Shown here: one piece after another, positions 34,801-47,752 of the stretch
Layout: every line of letters begins with the position of its first letter
Numbering within the stretch: the first letter of the stretch is position 1
The notes under the pieces: generated by a model
What the model saw: the letters and a program-made list of their open reading frames with translations, nothing else
Databases searched by the model: none
Told to the model about the DNA's origin: nothing
Source of the DNA: Ailanthus altissimus
Taxonomy: Eukaryota; Streptophyta; Magnoliopsida; Sapindales; Simaroubaceae
Reading direction: 5' to 3'
Assembly (NCBI GenBank): GCA_946807835.1
Contig: OX327683.1
Coordinates: 13,459,001-13,523,000 of the forward strand
DNA length: 64,000 nucleotides
Made by a program: the position numbers and the translations under genes

Positions 34801-35400
34801 ACTCAGGTTAAAGTACCATGAATACTATTCAAGTCGAGAGGACCTTCTATTGATGGCTTACATAAAATGTCTATTGGGGTCCTTGTGAGTCTGTTCACTA
34901 TCCACTCTTGACTGGATACGTGTATGCCTACACGAGCTCTAAGTTTATGATCAGCTAAGAATAACTATTTATACCTTACAGATATAGACATACATTGATC
35001 TATATGAGAAGAGATTCATCGACAAACCTGCATCAGTGAAAATAGATCATGAACATAGTGTTTGAGAACATACTTGCATAGTGATATTTATTAACACCTT
35101 ATTGTAACTCTTATAACTATGTCATTACTAGTATATCATCAGGTCTTTGTCCCGTTACAAATAAGGCTCTAACTCCTTGAATTTCACTTATTCTTATAAC
35201 CTGTTAACTCTTAGCAGTTATAATTCTCAGTGTTGCTAACTATTAGCTTTGATCTAAACTTCTTCAAATCATACAATGTCAGTAGCATTACAAGCATTGT
35301 ACTATCTAATTAATGTAATTAGAGATTTAATAAAATATATATTGTATAAATATCAAATATTCATACAAACAGGGATGACATGTAAGCATAAACCTTAACA
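31802..35400 (-). repeat. Solo LTR B, same family as the LTR in rps3, itself interrupted
   Basis: On the minus strand it starts TGTTAAGGTTTATGC and ends GGTTTTAATTGGAACCAACA-like. It matches the copy at 9446-11929 in many places, for example AATCACCTCA, ACCACGAATAC/ACCATGAATAC and CAGCTAAGAA. The flanks ACTGC and ATTGT are a 5-bp duplication with two C/T differences. Removing the nested LTR at 33295-34729 leaves about 2.2 kb. It lies inside the internal region of the LARD-like element. Confidence 0.82.
33295..34729 (+). repeat. Solo LTR 2 of the Athila-like family, nested in solo LTR B
   Basis: TGATAAGGGCA...ATCGCATCA is related along its length to the copies at 6148-7446 and 53405-54802. 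A GC cassette lies at 33480-33700 (GCCCCAGCGCT, CGCCCCAGCGCT, CGCGCCAGCGGTG), a TATA box CCTATATAAAGTC near 33746, and the end motif GGGTTCGACATCCGACTT. The uninterrupted copy of the host LTR (near 11215-11235) shows the empty site, so the insertion is secondary. Confidence 0.85.
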
Positions 35401-35965
35401 ATTGTAAGAAGAAGGAATTAGAATAGAGAGTGATAAACAATTAGAAAGAAAGGCAAAGGTAGGTAGAGAAGCTGCAATAATCTATAAGGAGGATTATGAA
35501 TTTGTAAAATCCTTAATAGTTTAAAAAAAAATGAATATTGAAAGGGATTAAAGAGTCTATGGTTATAATGAAGGGTGAGAAGCAAAGTAAAGGCTATGTG
35601 ATTAATGAGAATATTGCTTGTGGCTCAACATGGGTTGTTGAAGAGATACAGACCAAGAGGCTGAATTAGAAATTAGTTCACCAGAGTGAAAGATGTTGAA
35701 AAAGAATGTATGAGAAGCGTGTTCTTGGAAGGGATTAGTTTCAACCACTAAACAATCGCGATGGTGTTAAGAGTAACACTGAAGATCACAATATAAAAGG
35801 CTATTCAAGATGAGATGAATTCATATCTTTGGAGATCGAAGTCACGAGCCTTAATAGAGTTAAGTAAAAGACTTAATTGAATCAACGATAGAGTAATTGA
35901 GTGTTGGGGTTGAAGTAAATAAATACTGAAAAGCTTCTTAAGAGATTTTGAATCAATGAGGAGTT

Positions 35966-36758
35966 TGTTGGAGTTGTTGATTCAAAATTGATTTTGAGAG
36001 AGATTTTAAGTTAAAAACTAATGAGGAGTCAACACAAAACCAAGTACGTGTTGGATGTACGAGAAATAGACGAAAATAAAGAGCCAAAAGTGAAGAAGCG
36101 TGTAAAATCACAAGAGCTTGTTTTCCAGGCCTTAGCACCATAGCGTTGGCCCAACGTTGCATCAGCGCCAAGGCAACTACTTTCAAGAAAAATAGGGTTT
36201 TAAGCACGATTTGATTAGTTCAAGTTAATTTTAAATTTTTAAACGCGTAGACTCATATTCTAACTATAAATAAAGTTTCTATGGATGTTTTTGAGTCTAT
36301 ATTAATCATTGTAAACCCATTAGATTAATTATACATTTGCATGCATAAAAAAAAGAGAGAATAGAGAGCTCAAGGAGCACTTGAATTTTGAATGCATGGG
36401 AGAGTATCATATAAGGAACGCTTGAGTGCTGAGTGCGTAAGAGAGTGCTAATAGACCTTTTGGGGAACTCTAGCTAATGAGTATTTCTTGTAAACTCTTG
36501 TAAAAAATCTTTGTGATATGAGAGTTTTTGTTAACTGAGTAATAAAAAAGCTAGGATCTCGTTATCCACATGGACTTAGGCATTTATTACTTAACCACAT
36601 AAGTTTATTGTGCCTTGTGTGTGGTTGTTGTCTCTATTCTACTTTATTTGATCTTTTTATTCTTATTTTACTTGTGAGCAAAGTCTTCCGCATGCACTAA
36701 AATTTTAGCGTGCTAAATTACCAATAAAGTGATGTTAGGGCACATAAAAACCCCAACA
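35966..36758 (+). repeat. LARD-like element 3' LTR
   Basis: It starts TGTTGGAGTTGTTGATTC and ends CCCCAACA. It is a partner of 30758-31606. Its GC cassette (GCGTTGGCCCAACG, CAGCGCCAAGG) is at 36120-36180. Confidence 0.78.
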
Positions 36759-36901
36759 AATACAATAAGCTATAGGGAGACAATTATAAGTTGTCTAATC
36801 TTCTTAATTGGAATTATGAAGTTACAATTTGCCTCTCTTCCAAATATTTCTTTCTCCCTTTCTTTTTCTTATTCTTATTTTTATTGTTGCACTAAATTCT
36901 A

Positions 36902-36944
<43 letters not shown>

Positions 36945-37345
36945 TTTCCTTATTCTTATTTTTATTGTTGCACTAAATTCTAGCCCTATATATATATATA
37001 GTAAGCAACGATATCATATAGTATTGTATAATTAATTTATAACTTTTGCATTATTTACGATGTACTACAAAATCATATTATGTGTCTAAATACTCATCAT
37101 ATAATAAAATGCATTATTCAAAATTATATATATATGTGTGTGTATGTATGGATGAAATTGTTTAAGTGTGACTATTAAAAAAAGCCAACGGTAGAATTTT
37201 TGACTTAATATTATATATATATATGTGTGTGTGTGTGTGTATGGGTGAAATTGTTTAAGTGTGACTATAAAAAAAGCTAATGGTAGAATTTTTAACTTAA
37301 TTATCATGTCAGTTTTCCATAGAGCCACCCACTTGATTGGTCCAT

Positions 37346-37425
<80 letters not shown>

Positions 37426-37497
37426 CTTAATTTAAAATTTGACTTAAAGTTTTCATCCATTAATCTTAAATAATATTGGTAGTAAATAAATTTTTTT
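36759..37497. repeat. Tandem duplications and microsatellites
   Basis: A segment ending TTGTTGCACTAAATTCTAGCC occurs twice (about 36855-36904 and 36939-36986), each copy followed by (TA)n. A second segment containing GAAATTGTTTAAGTGTGACT also occurs twice (about 37121-37212 and 37213-37306). A (TA)n(GA)n tract of about 75 bases lies at 37346-37420. There is no gene. Confidence 0.85.
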
Positions 37498-38898
37498 TGT
37501 TTAATAAAATAAACACAACAGAAGTCAAATCGTCTTATTTATAATTATATGTATAAGGATAAAAGATTACCTTAATTCTTCGTTGTGACAAATCTTGAAT
37601 TAACTAGCTGTAATCTTCTTTGCTATCCTAAACCTTTAAACTCAACGAGTGTAAGCACGTGGATCTTTGCTTAATCTCTAAAATTACTAATACCTATATA
37701 CGAGAGAATGGTAATAACCAAATTCTTTTTCTACGTAAGAATACGTAAAAAGAATTTTTCTGATTATAGTTGTTGTTATTATTTACTACTCCTTATCTCT
37801 CATATATATAGGAATCTCTATTAGATATTTAAAATTAGATTATGATTAAAACAATTAGAGTTTGATTTTGATTTAAGCTAATAGAGAGACTGCAAGTCCT
37901 ATAGGTTTCATAGCTCCAACTTAAAAGGCACAGTCCTAATCTTCTCATGATACACCAGTTCTTTTAAATTAACCCTAAGCTATTCAACAAAAAGCCAATG
38001 ACTGTACTCTAATAACCCATGTTATTAAATAAAAGTTTATTTAATCAAAAATTAATTTTAATTAAATTGGGTTTGGTCTTTAGACTAATAATAACTACTT
38101 AATTGACCCTCAAATTTATATTCATAATTAAAGTTAGGCCATAAAACAATGTCTTACCTCTTTAATTATTTATTTGCCATAAGTCACTGAATGCTCTAAT
38201 GATCACTTTTAATATGTCTATATTTGTAAATAAATTTACAAATAAATATTATTATTTAATAAATAATTTATTGAATAAACTGTGACCACGAATTCTAATG
38301 ATCAAGTTTTGCAAACAGTTTAGGTGGATATTATTTATTAGATTCTATCTTGCAAATATATGTTCCTACTACTCATAAAATTACATCTCAAACCTATCGA
38401 GGTTTTGACTTTTTATTTAGATATCATTTCGTGATAAATCAAAACATACAACGCATGAATATAAGTTCATTACCTACTCAGAATTAAGATTAATCAAGCT
38501 TATTAAAGTTTTTACGAATTAAGATCTACGACATTTAGTTAACCAGATTAAAATTTAAAGTAATCACGTTCAATGTAATATATAAACTAGTTTTTTTTAC
38601 TTAAAGTCTCTACTTCGATGATCGAGGTAAATTATTTCTATAAGAAGTAGAAAAACTATAATTTTACATAATGAAATGCCTTTTTTCATTAATGACTGTG
38701 AACTATATTTAATTTATTAAGAACTCGTGATCTATACCATCTATATTTAGTATTATATGCCTAATACATAGATCACATACTTTATAAATATGAGCTCATC
38801 AATGTATGCTCAATTATATGTATGAATAAATTTTTATTAATTAAATAAAATACTATTTCACATGCTTTAAGAGCATAAATAACATTATATGTCTAACA
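37498..38898 (-). repeat. Probable solo LTR C, large copia-type
   Basis: On the minus strand it starts TGTTAGACATATAATG and ends TTATTTTATTAAACA. The end region carries GACTTCTGTTGTGTTTATTT, comparable to the U5 end of solo LTR A. There is no coding sequence. There is no second copy in the window and no clear target duplication, so the boundaries are inferred from the TG...CA ends and general layout. Confidence 0.45.
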
Positions 38899-39207
38899 AA
38901 TAATTCAGTGATACAAGATTATCAATATTCGTTAGTATTTTTTTTTTTGAAATATATAACTATTAGATTGCATAAGATTATTTAATAAAAATTTAAGTCA
39001 TAATTTTAAATTAAAATTTTGAGTAAAAAAACTATTATTTATGTACAAAAGTTTTGTTTTAATGGATAATATAGTTCACCATATAGCGAGTATTTAAACA
39101 TATGACACAATTCTGTAACAAATTATAAATAATACAAAAGTCATGAATTAACTAAAAAATACTAAGTGAAAGTGTCGTTCACTGTATGATGAACTATATA
39201 GTTTACC

Positions 39208-39242
<35 letters not shown>

Positions 39243-41532
39243 AGAGAGAGAGAGGGAGAATTGATTTAGTGAGCTAAGTAGTTCACTATATGATGAGTTC
39301 TTGGACACGTAGCAATATTCTGTAATATATTATAAATTGTGTAAAAATTATAAAAAGTTGTGAATTTATTAAATAGTGACATGTAGCAGTGTTACTCACC
39401 ATATGATAAACTACGTAATTCACTAGATCATTTATATATATATATATATTCTCCATTAAATAAAGTTGTTGCTTATCATATCGTAAACTACGTAGTTCAC
39501 TAGATCATTTATATATTCTCTATTGGATAATGTAGTTCTTGCCTATAATTAGGTGAAAGACGACTAGTGTTCATATTTACATATTCGGCAAAAAATATTA
39601 TTTCTCAAAATGGATATTCGGGTTAGTTTACTATCATTTTAGAATTTGGCTATGTTACATTAAAATAAAATCACACTCATAGTTTAAATTTCGAAATATC
39701 TTACGTAAACTTTAAAAATATCAATAAAAAATTTGAAAATCTAACTTGAAACTTCTAACATATAGCTTCAAAAATCTAACATAAAATATGAAACGTACTC
39801 TAATACAAAACATAAAATGTTGAGTAAAATTTTTGCCAACTACTCGTAGCACGAATCACCACACTTGTTGGAGTTGATATCTCCCTATTATTCGGAAAAC
39901 ATATTTGTGAATTATCATATAATAAGACTTCATCTAATATGAATCTAAGTAGATGTCTAACTCGTAATATTAATTAGCACTTGATTCTCTATCAAAACAA
40001 TTTTTAATATAAAATTTTTTAGGATGACAAAAGTATAAATCAAATTAAATTCTTGCTAGAAATATAAATTTTTAAACCAATATAACTTCTACTTAAAAAT
40101 ACAAATTCAAAATTTCTACTAGGCATATGAATCCCTAAACATTTTTAATATATAAACAAATAAATTAAACCATCTAACTATTACAATAGTAAAGTCGTGC
40201 ATTCCATAACATAATCGATATTATTAGTGTAATTGATACACAATTTTAATTTTTTATTCTTATGTATTATCATTCATTATATTGTCAATTATTAATATGA
40301 TGTGGTCAACAACACTTTGACATCAGTGTTATCATTCATCTATAAGATTAACATTATGATATTGTACAAAAATCTAAATTTTGGTTTCACCCTTCACATA
40401 AGAAAAATGAGCATACATGACTTGTATACCAAAGACCAAAACTAAGGGCCCTAAAATGTTCACTGAAGTTATAAACACAAGAGAACCCCATCTATCTTTA
40501 AGCTTTAACTAGAGTTTGTCTCCCACAAAGTGAGTTAGTCAAATCAAAATCTCCAAAAATCCTCTAAAATTTTGTGGCCCTGATTTTCTTTTAAATTATC
40601 CATTCATGTATAGATAAGTCTCAATCTATTTCATCCCATCACCTTGTCTTAGTTTGGCTTGGCTGGCTTTCCAAGCATGCAAGTTTAAATTCAAATAAAT
40701 ATCGCACTATTCAACAGCAATAGCATTATCTTGCTGGCAAATTGGCCTTCCATAGGCTAAAATGTTCTCTGAATCTAAAAGATTATAGGCCTGACATGAA
40801 CATTCACTTGACTTCTAAAAAATAAAAAAAATAAAAAAATAAATAATTGTAGGGTAGACCAAGGAATAAGAATGCCTTTTAAAATAAGAAAGAAAACAGC
40901 AATATTGACAGCATTGATGAAACTTAATAAACTAATGCACTTATATTCTTTTTTTTTTTTTATAAAAAAGAATATGTACTAGGAGAAAACAAAATAGAAA
41001 TTAGCATATCAACTAGGAGGACTAGACTAGGAGACGAGTTGAAAACCAAATTTTGATTGCATCTCTTCACCGACCACCCCACGTGATGAATCTGACTTAT
41101 AATTACTTCAATGCCATTGTTTTGAATTTGATAGAATTTTAAGTTCTAACATGACCAAATTCATTACAACTATGACCTGAAAATCTTATCATCACCAAAT
41201 TGCAAGCATAATTAATCAATTATTTATGGTTGCATCTTCGAATTCAGCTCCTACGATTTGATCTTTCATCATCCCATTTTGTACTTCTTTTGGAACAGCA
41301 GAAACTTGTCGTTTTTTCTATAAATTAATTGATTAATTTGGTTTGCTTTATGACTTTCTTTTAAAAAAAATAATAATTAGCTTAGTTATGTGCATGTTGA
41401 ATTTAATTTGTACTTTATTTTTTTTATGCGAGTTCAATTTGTACTTTGAATTGCTCGAGGCGATTGAATTTGTTTATAAGGAATACAAAATTAAGGGCAC
41501 TTTCCATTTTTTTAAAAAGAAACAAAAAGATA
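38899..41532. other. AT-rich spacer with MITE-like repeats at 39040-39540
   Basis: Between 39040 and 39540, phrases such as GTAGTTCACTATATGATGAG and the inverse CATATGATAAACTACGTA recur in direct and inverted orientation around two (TA)n tracts (about 39213-39239 and 39433-39449). This is compatible with one or two decayed MITEs. The remainder (39541-41532) shows no gene or recognisable element. Confidence 0.4.
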
Positions 41533-44500
41533 AAGGACACGTAAATTTTTTATATTTATGAAAAGGGACATATAAAATTTTAAAAGAATCAAAAATTTTA
41601 AAAGAATTATAAATTTTTTTGTTAAATGATAAAATTTATTAAATTTAATGATCAAAAGATCAAAATCGTCTTTTAACTATAAAATAAGTTAAAAATATTA
41701 AAATATCTCTTTATGTATTTTAGAGAGATATGTAAAACTTTAAAATTTTAAAAAAATCATAGAAACCTTTGTTAAATGAAAGAATTCGTTAAATTTAACG
41801 ATCAAAATGATAAAATCGTCTTTTAGCTATTAAATGAGTTAAAAATACCAAAATGTCCATATATGTATTTTTAAAATGAAAGGATAAAATTATGCACTTA
41901 GTAAGACTTGAACTCAAGACCTTTAACTCAAAATCAAGTACTTTAACTATTAGACCACAAACACTTTATTACCACTAGATATATCTATCTTTTATATATA
42001 CAATAAATGGACTCTATATGTATTTTTAAAATAGAAAGATAAAAAAATGCACTCGGTGGTACTCGAACTCAAGACATTTAAGTAAAAATCAAGCACCTTA
42101 ACTATTAGGCTACAAACACTTCATTAATATTAAGTATAGTAACCACTTATCCACAATCGATAAGAATAAGTATTTATATATGTATATATATATATATATA
42201 TAATATTCATACTTAGTTTGTGTATTGTTTGTTTGAATAAATTAAGGATCTACTATTAGTATTGAGTTTATTTGCAAGACTTTAGATATATTTTAGGGAC
42301 TAAATTATAATACTTTAAAAATTTTAAGATTAATTCGTAAATACTAAAAGTTAGTCTCTTAGTATAAAAATACATATTTTAAACCCTAATTCACTCATTT
42401 TTGGTCGAGCTACCCCTTTTAGAGAGAGAAAAGAAATAAATAGAAGGGAGAGAAAGAGAGGAAGAAGAAGAAAAAGAATAAGAAATTAGAATTTTAGGCT
42501 TTAAGAGATACATCATAACTTTTTCTCAATTTATTGGTGTTAATTAAGTTAATTTCTTTAAGTTTTAATTTTTGTAAATATGTAAAATTGAGGACTTGAT
42601 GTGGATTTTGTAAGATATATTGAGAATTAATGATGATTATGTAAATAACTTGATAAATCATGATGAATTTGTAGAATTTTTATTTGATAGTCTCTTGATC
42701 CGAGAATTTTATAAAATTTTGTACCTCGATTTTGGTTTTGAATTTTTTGAATATAAAACTAGACATATATAGAATTATTTAGGACTTTGAATCGATTAAA
42801 AATTTCAGAAATTAAATTTTTAATGAATTTATAAAAATGACCCTGTAATTTTAAAAATTTTGTGTTAACAGTATACTACAGTGACAAACAATTTTTGATC
42901 TGTTGAATGATCTTCAAAAATTACGAATTTTTGGATATGATAAATTTATATGTCTAATATCATATATTAAAAATTGAGAATTTAGATCAATTTGGTTAAA
43001 TTGTTATGATTTTCTAAAGTGTATCAGCTCATTACAGTATTTGATTAACAGATTTGTAAAACTACAGAATAAAATAGTTTTAAAATATTTTTTGCAAGAA
43101 TTTTGAAGTGAAACATTTATCATAGATTGAGATATATGTTAATAGTAATTCTATGGTAGTTTTATAATTTTTTAGTTAGTATATGATTTTATAAAATTGG
43201 GAGATTGAATACTGTTCAGTAAATATCTTGATCATGTCAGGATAATAGTTTGGATTTGATGTGTTTATGAAATGGATTGTGTAAGAATTATGATATAATA
43301 TTTATATATAAGAAGGATGTATGAGTCAAAAATGATATATTCTGATTTTGGAATAATTGGACATCATTTGATGTATAAGAAAATTTTATTAAGTGTAAGT
43401 GGTTATAATGACAAGTTTTGAGAAACTAAATCATTAGACCAATTCAATTAGATAAGTGCAATATGTATAATTTTGTAAGCTATTTAAAGTATTTTGTGTG
43501 AATGGTGAGGCTTATGAAAGGATTAATCTCCATTAATAGGTTAAAGAGAATTAAGCTTTGTACTCGAAAGTGTTAAGTGGTAAGTATACTAGACTTTTAC
43601 TGAAATCACAATAAACATAGTAATTGTTTATGTATGATTTTGTAAATGTGCTTAGAAATATGTTTATGTTTATGTTATATCAAAGTATATTTGATATAAA
43701 ATGTGAAAGACATATGTTTATGAATGTGAGTATTGACATTGAACATGGACATACATGTTTTTATGAAAGTGAGCTTTCAAAATAAAAAGTGTTTAACAAA
43801 GAAAGCTTTTAAAGTGAAAAATGTTCATAAGATACGTTTTGTATTTTAAAGATGTTTGAACTCACTATTTACTTAGTAGGCACCTTATGTGATTTGTGAA
43901 GCCTTTATGTGTGGCCTGTCCTTTTGGATGGGTATGTGTTATGTGCTTCATATGTAAGGAGGATTCTATTAGTACCTAAAGGAATAGTGAGTCATGACAT
44001 TCGTGTGGTGGGGTATTGGTGCATGTGAGAGGACTCACCGATGATCAAGGTGAGGGTTTAGCTCTTACCTTCAGGCATGAGCATTATATATGTGTAATTT
44101 AAATCTCACTTGTGCTACTTCTCTCATACGGCATGTCATCAATGGATGACATTGGGCTCATTATGTGATATGTGATATGGAAGTCCTACTAAGTAGTAGT
44201 TGAGTAATGGTATTCCTATTTTATTTTTTGAAAGAATATGTAAGCGCTTACTTGACATGTGATTTGATAAGATTATAATTTTAACTTATCATGGCATATC
44301 ATACATATGCATTGTGTATATGTATTTGTATTTTGATATATGAAAAATTAGTATGTTTACTAAGTTTTATACTCATTATAGTTTATGGTGATTTCAGGTA
44401 AATAAGGTACATGTGTGCTTAACGGATTTGGCAAGACTTGTGCTATTCCTTGGGTTCTCTAAGTTGCTAGGTTGATGAGTGTTTCATTTGTGGATACGTG

Positions 44501-45565
44501 GTTAAAAATATTTGATTTGTCCCTATTAAATAAATACTTATGTATTATTTTATTAGGTGTAATTGTATTTGATTTATGTTTCACCAAATATGGTCATGAG
44601 TGGAACTTTGTGCTGAACTTACTAGTAACTTGCTAAGGATTCCTATGTTGAATTTAAGATTGAAATTTTATGCAATATTAATTATGAGTTTACATTATTG
44701 AATGAGTGTAAGTTATGTCGTGTGTCAGATCTTTTGGGTCTGGGGCGTGATATTAAGTGTATCCATCTTTTATATATATTATAAAGAAGTCTGGACAATG
44801 AATTAAATAAATTAAATCTAAAATAAATTAAATTAAATAAATTTAAAAAATTAAAATTAAAATCAATTAAATAAAAATTAAAAAAAGAATTAGGCAGTCA
44901 CCGGTTTAATGACGGGTTGATTTATTTTATTTAAATAAATAAATAAATTTATTTACAATGAATTAAATAATTTATATTTAAAATGAATTATAAAAATTAT
45001 ATTTAAAATAAATTAATTTTAATTTTTTGAGTTGGTGACCGATGGTCGCTTGATTATTTTTCAATGTTTTAATTGTAGTTTATTGAATTTATTTTATTAT
45101 TTAATTCATTTTAAGTTTAATTTATTTTTAATTTAATTTATTTAATTCATTTTAAATTTATTTTATCTAATTCATTTTAAATTTGTTTTATTTAACTCAT
45201 TAATTTAATTTAATTTATTATTCAAACTTCTTTATAGTATATATAAAAGATGGATGTGTCAATAAAGTGCTTATAGTCTAACAGTTAAGATACTTGATTT
45301 TGATATAAAAGTTTTGAATTCAAATCCTACAAAGTACAAATTTTATTCTTTCATTTTAAAAATATATACAGGGGCATTTTTTATACTTTCATTAATTTTA
45401 ACCATACATACAAGGAGATTTTGGTGTTTTTATTGATTTTGACCAGTTGTCGGTTAAATCTAACGGATTCTATTTTTTAACACAAGTTTTTATGACTTTT
45501 TTGAAACTTTGAAGATCTGCATGTCCATTTCCATAAATTTCGGGATCTATGTGTCTTTTAATTAA
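41533..45565. mobile_element. Large terminal-inverted-repeat element (MULE-like or foldback)
   Basis: The left arm (about 41533-42010) and the reverse complement of the right arm (about 45240-45563) are collinear over several hundred bases. Matching pairs are GGACACGTAAAT/AGACACATAGAT, GTATTTTTAAAATGAAAGGATAAAAT/ATATTTTTAAAATGAAAGAATAAAAT, ACTATTAGACCACAAACACT/ACTGTTAGACTATAAGCACT and ATCTTTTATATATAC. Long arms favour a Mutator-like or foldback class. No transposase was found inside, and the interior (42200-44750) looks like an inserted LTR-type sequence ending GGTCTGGGGCGTGA. The terminal bases and any 9-bp duplication are unresolved. Confidence 0.55.
44757..45262. repeat. Imperfect 500-bp palindrome
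   Basis: The left part GTATCCATCTTTTATATAT with ATAAAGAAGT pairs with the right part ACTTCTTTATAGTATATATA with AAAGATGGATG. In between, AATTAAATAAATT-type text pairs with its complement, and the centre is marked by GTCACCGG against GGTGACCGATGG. The arms are about 240 bp. Confidence 0.6.
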
Positions 45566-47078
45566 AGAAAAACATAAAACATGAGTAACTGTCTAAATCC
45601 TTTTCATTTTCTTTTCCTTTTTTGACATTACTTATAATTTTAGATAAATTATAACTATAAAGTTACTTTAAAAAAGAAGAACACTTTATTTTTTATAAAA
45701 AAAAAGAAAGGAAAGAAGAAAATAAAAGATACTCTCTGAAGCATATATAGTAAAATATAAAAAAAAAATCATTTTAGTCATTGATTTTATAGATATATAT
45801 CATTTTAATTTTTACTTTTTTAATAAATATTATGTTAATCCATACTATTAGAAAGATTATATTAAACGTTATTGTTTGAGGGTAAAAGAGTACTTTTATT
45901 TTTTCTCATTAATTAATTATATAAGACATTTTATTGTGTCATTTCATATTTTTTTATTTAAAAATACTTTTCACTCCTCAAATGTAAATAAATATCTATC
46001 ATTTGTGATATGAGGGGCATTACAATAACAGCAACTAAAAAATAAATATTTAATAAAAAACTTTTAACAAAAATAATCGCAGTATTTATTAAAAAAGTGC
46101 TGATTAAATTAGTACATACTCATAACACCAGAAATTAAAATAGTATTTTTTTAAAAATATATATATTTTTAATTATTCCATATACAATAAAAAATGAAAA
46201 AAAATATATTAGTCTTTCTAATGGCATGGATAAGGGTGGGGAAGAGATAACCAAAAAGAAAAAGTAGAAGTAAAAATATTTAAGTACATTTTGTTTTTGT
46301 TTTCCCCGTAAATACTTCTGTTACGAATTCTGATGAATCATTCTGAAAAAGCATAAGAAAAGTGATACTGCTACTGATACCGAAACTGATCTGTCAATAG
46401 TTTTAGACATGATGGGTATCTAAATCTAATATCTATTTCTTGAGATAAGATGATAAGGCCCAAGTGTCTGAGTTTCTTATTTCTTTACAATATTCTATTA
46501 TTGTTTTACAAGTCCTGTGCGATACAGCTGATATTTGAAAAAAGGCAATCTCCTTCTATTGTTCAAAATCTAATCCCACTCACTTATATCATACCCAATT
46601 TTGTTAACAATAAGTTATTGTCTTTTATAGTATATTATTGTAAAATCTACCCCACTCACTTATATATATATATATATATCTCTTAAAATTTTAATATTTT
46701 TAAAGATATATTATAAATTAAAAAGGATAAAAACAAAAATTAAATGTATAATAAAAAAATTTAAACAATGGTGTATACTTACAAAGTTAAAATACAAATT
46801 TTATATTTTAATTGATGTGTCACTAATTATTTCTATCATGTCTTAATTATTTTTAAAATTTTTATTAATGTGATAGTTATATAATATTAATTAATAAATG
46901 ACACATCAGATACCACATCAGTTATCATAAAAAATTTGTATTTTAATTATACAAATATAACAATTTAAAATTTAGAACATATAATTGAAAAATATAAAAA
47001 ACAGTACAACTAATTATTTGATAATATTTTAGAGAGTGAATGACATTGATTTTGAATTGATTGTCTTATAATTCATAG
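45566..47078. other. AT-rich spacer, nothing recognised
   Basis: No gene, RNA or element with two ends was seen. A short (TA)n tract is at about 46660-46679. Confidence 0.5.
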
Positions 47079-47723
47079 TTTAAAATGATTATTAAAAATC
47101 ATAAAAAAATAATTTAGAGCCAAGCAAATGAGAAGGGGCATGTGGTGAAGTTGTGAAAACACAAAGAGCGAGAGAACACAAAGAAAAAGACGAATGCCAT
47201 AGCATCAATTCCAGAATGCATAACGCTGCAGTGCCCAGAAGCTAGGCACCATAGTGATAATTTCATAATATGTGGCGCTGCAGCACCAACACTTGATATC
47301 GCAGTGCCGTGGTGTCCAAAAGTTGGCGTTACAGTGTTAGTGAAATTTTTCATGAGTTTTAAGGACTCTTAAGTTGTTTAAATACTCTATATTGTTCTAA
47401 CTTATATTAAGGTTAACTTAGGACGTATGTAGGCTATATAAAGACCTTATTTTGGCTTGAAAATATAACCAACATCATAAAAAATTAAGAGATCAATTGT
47501 ATCCTAGAGAGAGAGAGAGAGTTTTGTGATTTTTGTAAGAGTGCTCTTTGTGAGTTCTTATTGGTTTAATTAAAAAAAAGCATAGATATTAATTTGCCAT
47601 GGATATAAGCAATTGCTGAACCACGTAAATTGTTGTGTGCTGTCTTTTTACTTACTTTTTTTATTCTCTCTTACTTTCTTTGTTACTATAATATTATATT
47701 TATATGAAGCACTTTCGTCAACA
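47079..47723 (+). repeat. 5' LTR of the copia deletion derivative
   Basis: It ends CTTTCGTCAACA and is collinear with 48790-49418. A GC cassette lies at 47215-47340 (ACGCTGCAGTGCCC, GTGGCGCTGCAGCACC, GCAGTGCCGTGGTG) and a TATA box GGCTATATAAAGACC near 47430. Confidence 0.85.
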
Positions 47724-47752
47724 AACTAGTATCAGAAAGAGATTTTACAATC

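Larger units (their letters stand above)
30758..36758 (+). mobile_element. LARD-like LTR element with nested insertions
   Basis: Two direct repeats of about 0.8 kb enclose an internal region that, after removing the nested solo LTR, is only about 0.76 kb and shows no coding sequence. A primer-site-like TGATATCAAAAC (31609-31620) resembles TGGTATCAGAGC and starts two bases after the left repeat. A purine-rich stretch, AATGAGGAG, precedes the right repeat. The element is a non-autonomous, non-coding copia-primed retrotransposon. No target duplication was found. Confidence 0.75.

Noticed and set aside
36726..36758. Primer-site-like text after the right LTR, suggesting a tandem LARD element
   Set aside because: The same text ends the left LTR as well. 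Moving the LTR end to TTCAACA/CCCCAACA explains it and places a better primer site just after the left LTR.
37086..37460. Minus-strand ORF of 124 codons rich in S-L and Y-I repeats
   Set aside because: It is the translation of (GA)n and (TA)n microsatellites and duplicated AT-rich text.
41880..42120. Candidate true tRNA genes
   Set aside because: Only A/B-box-like words are present. The acceptor stem and cloverleaf do not form, and the motif repeats inside the inverted arms.
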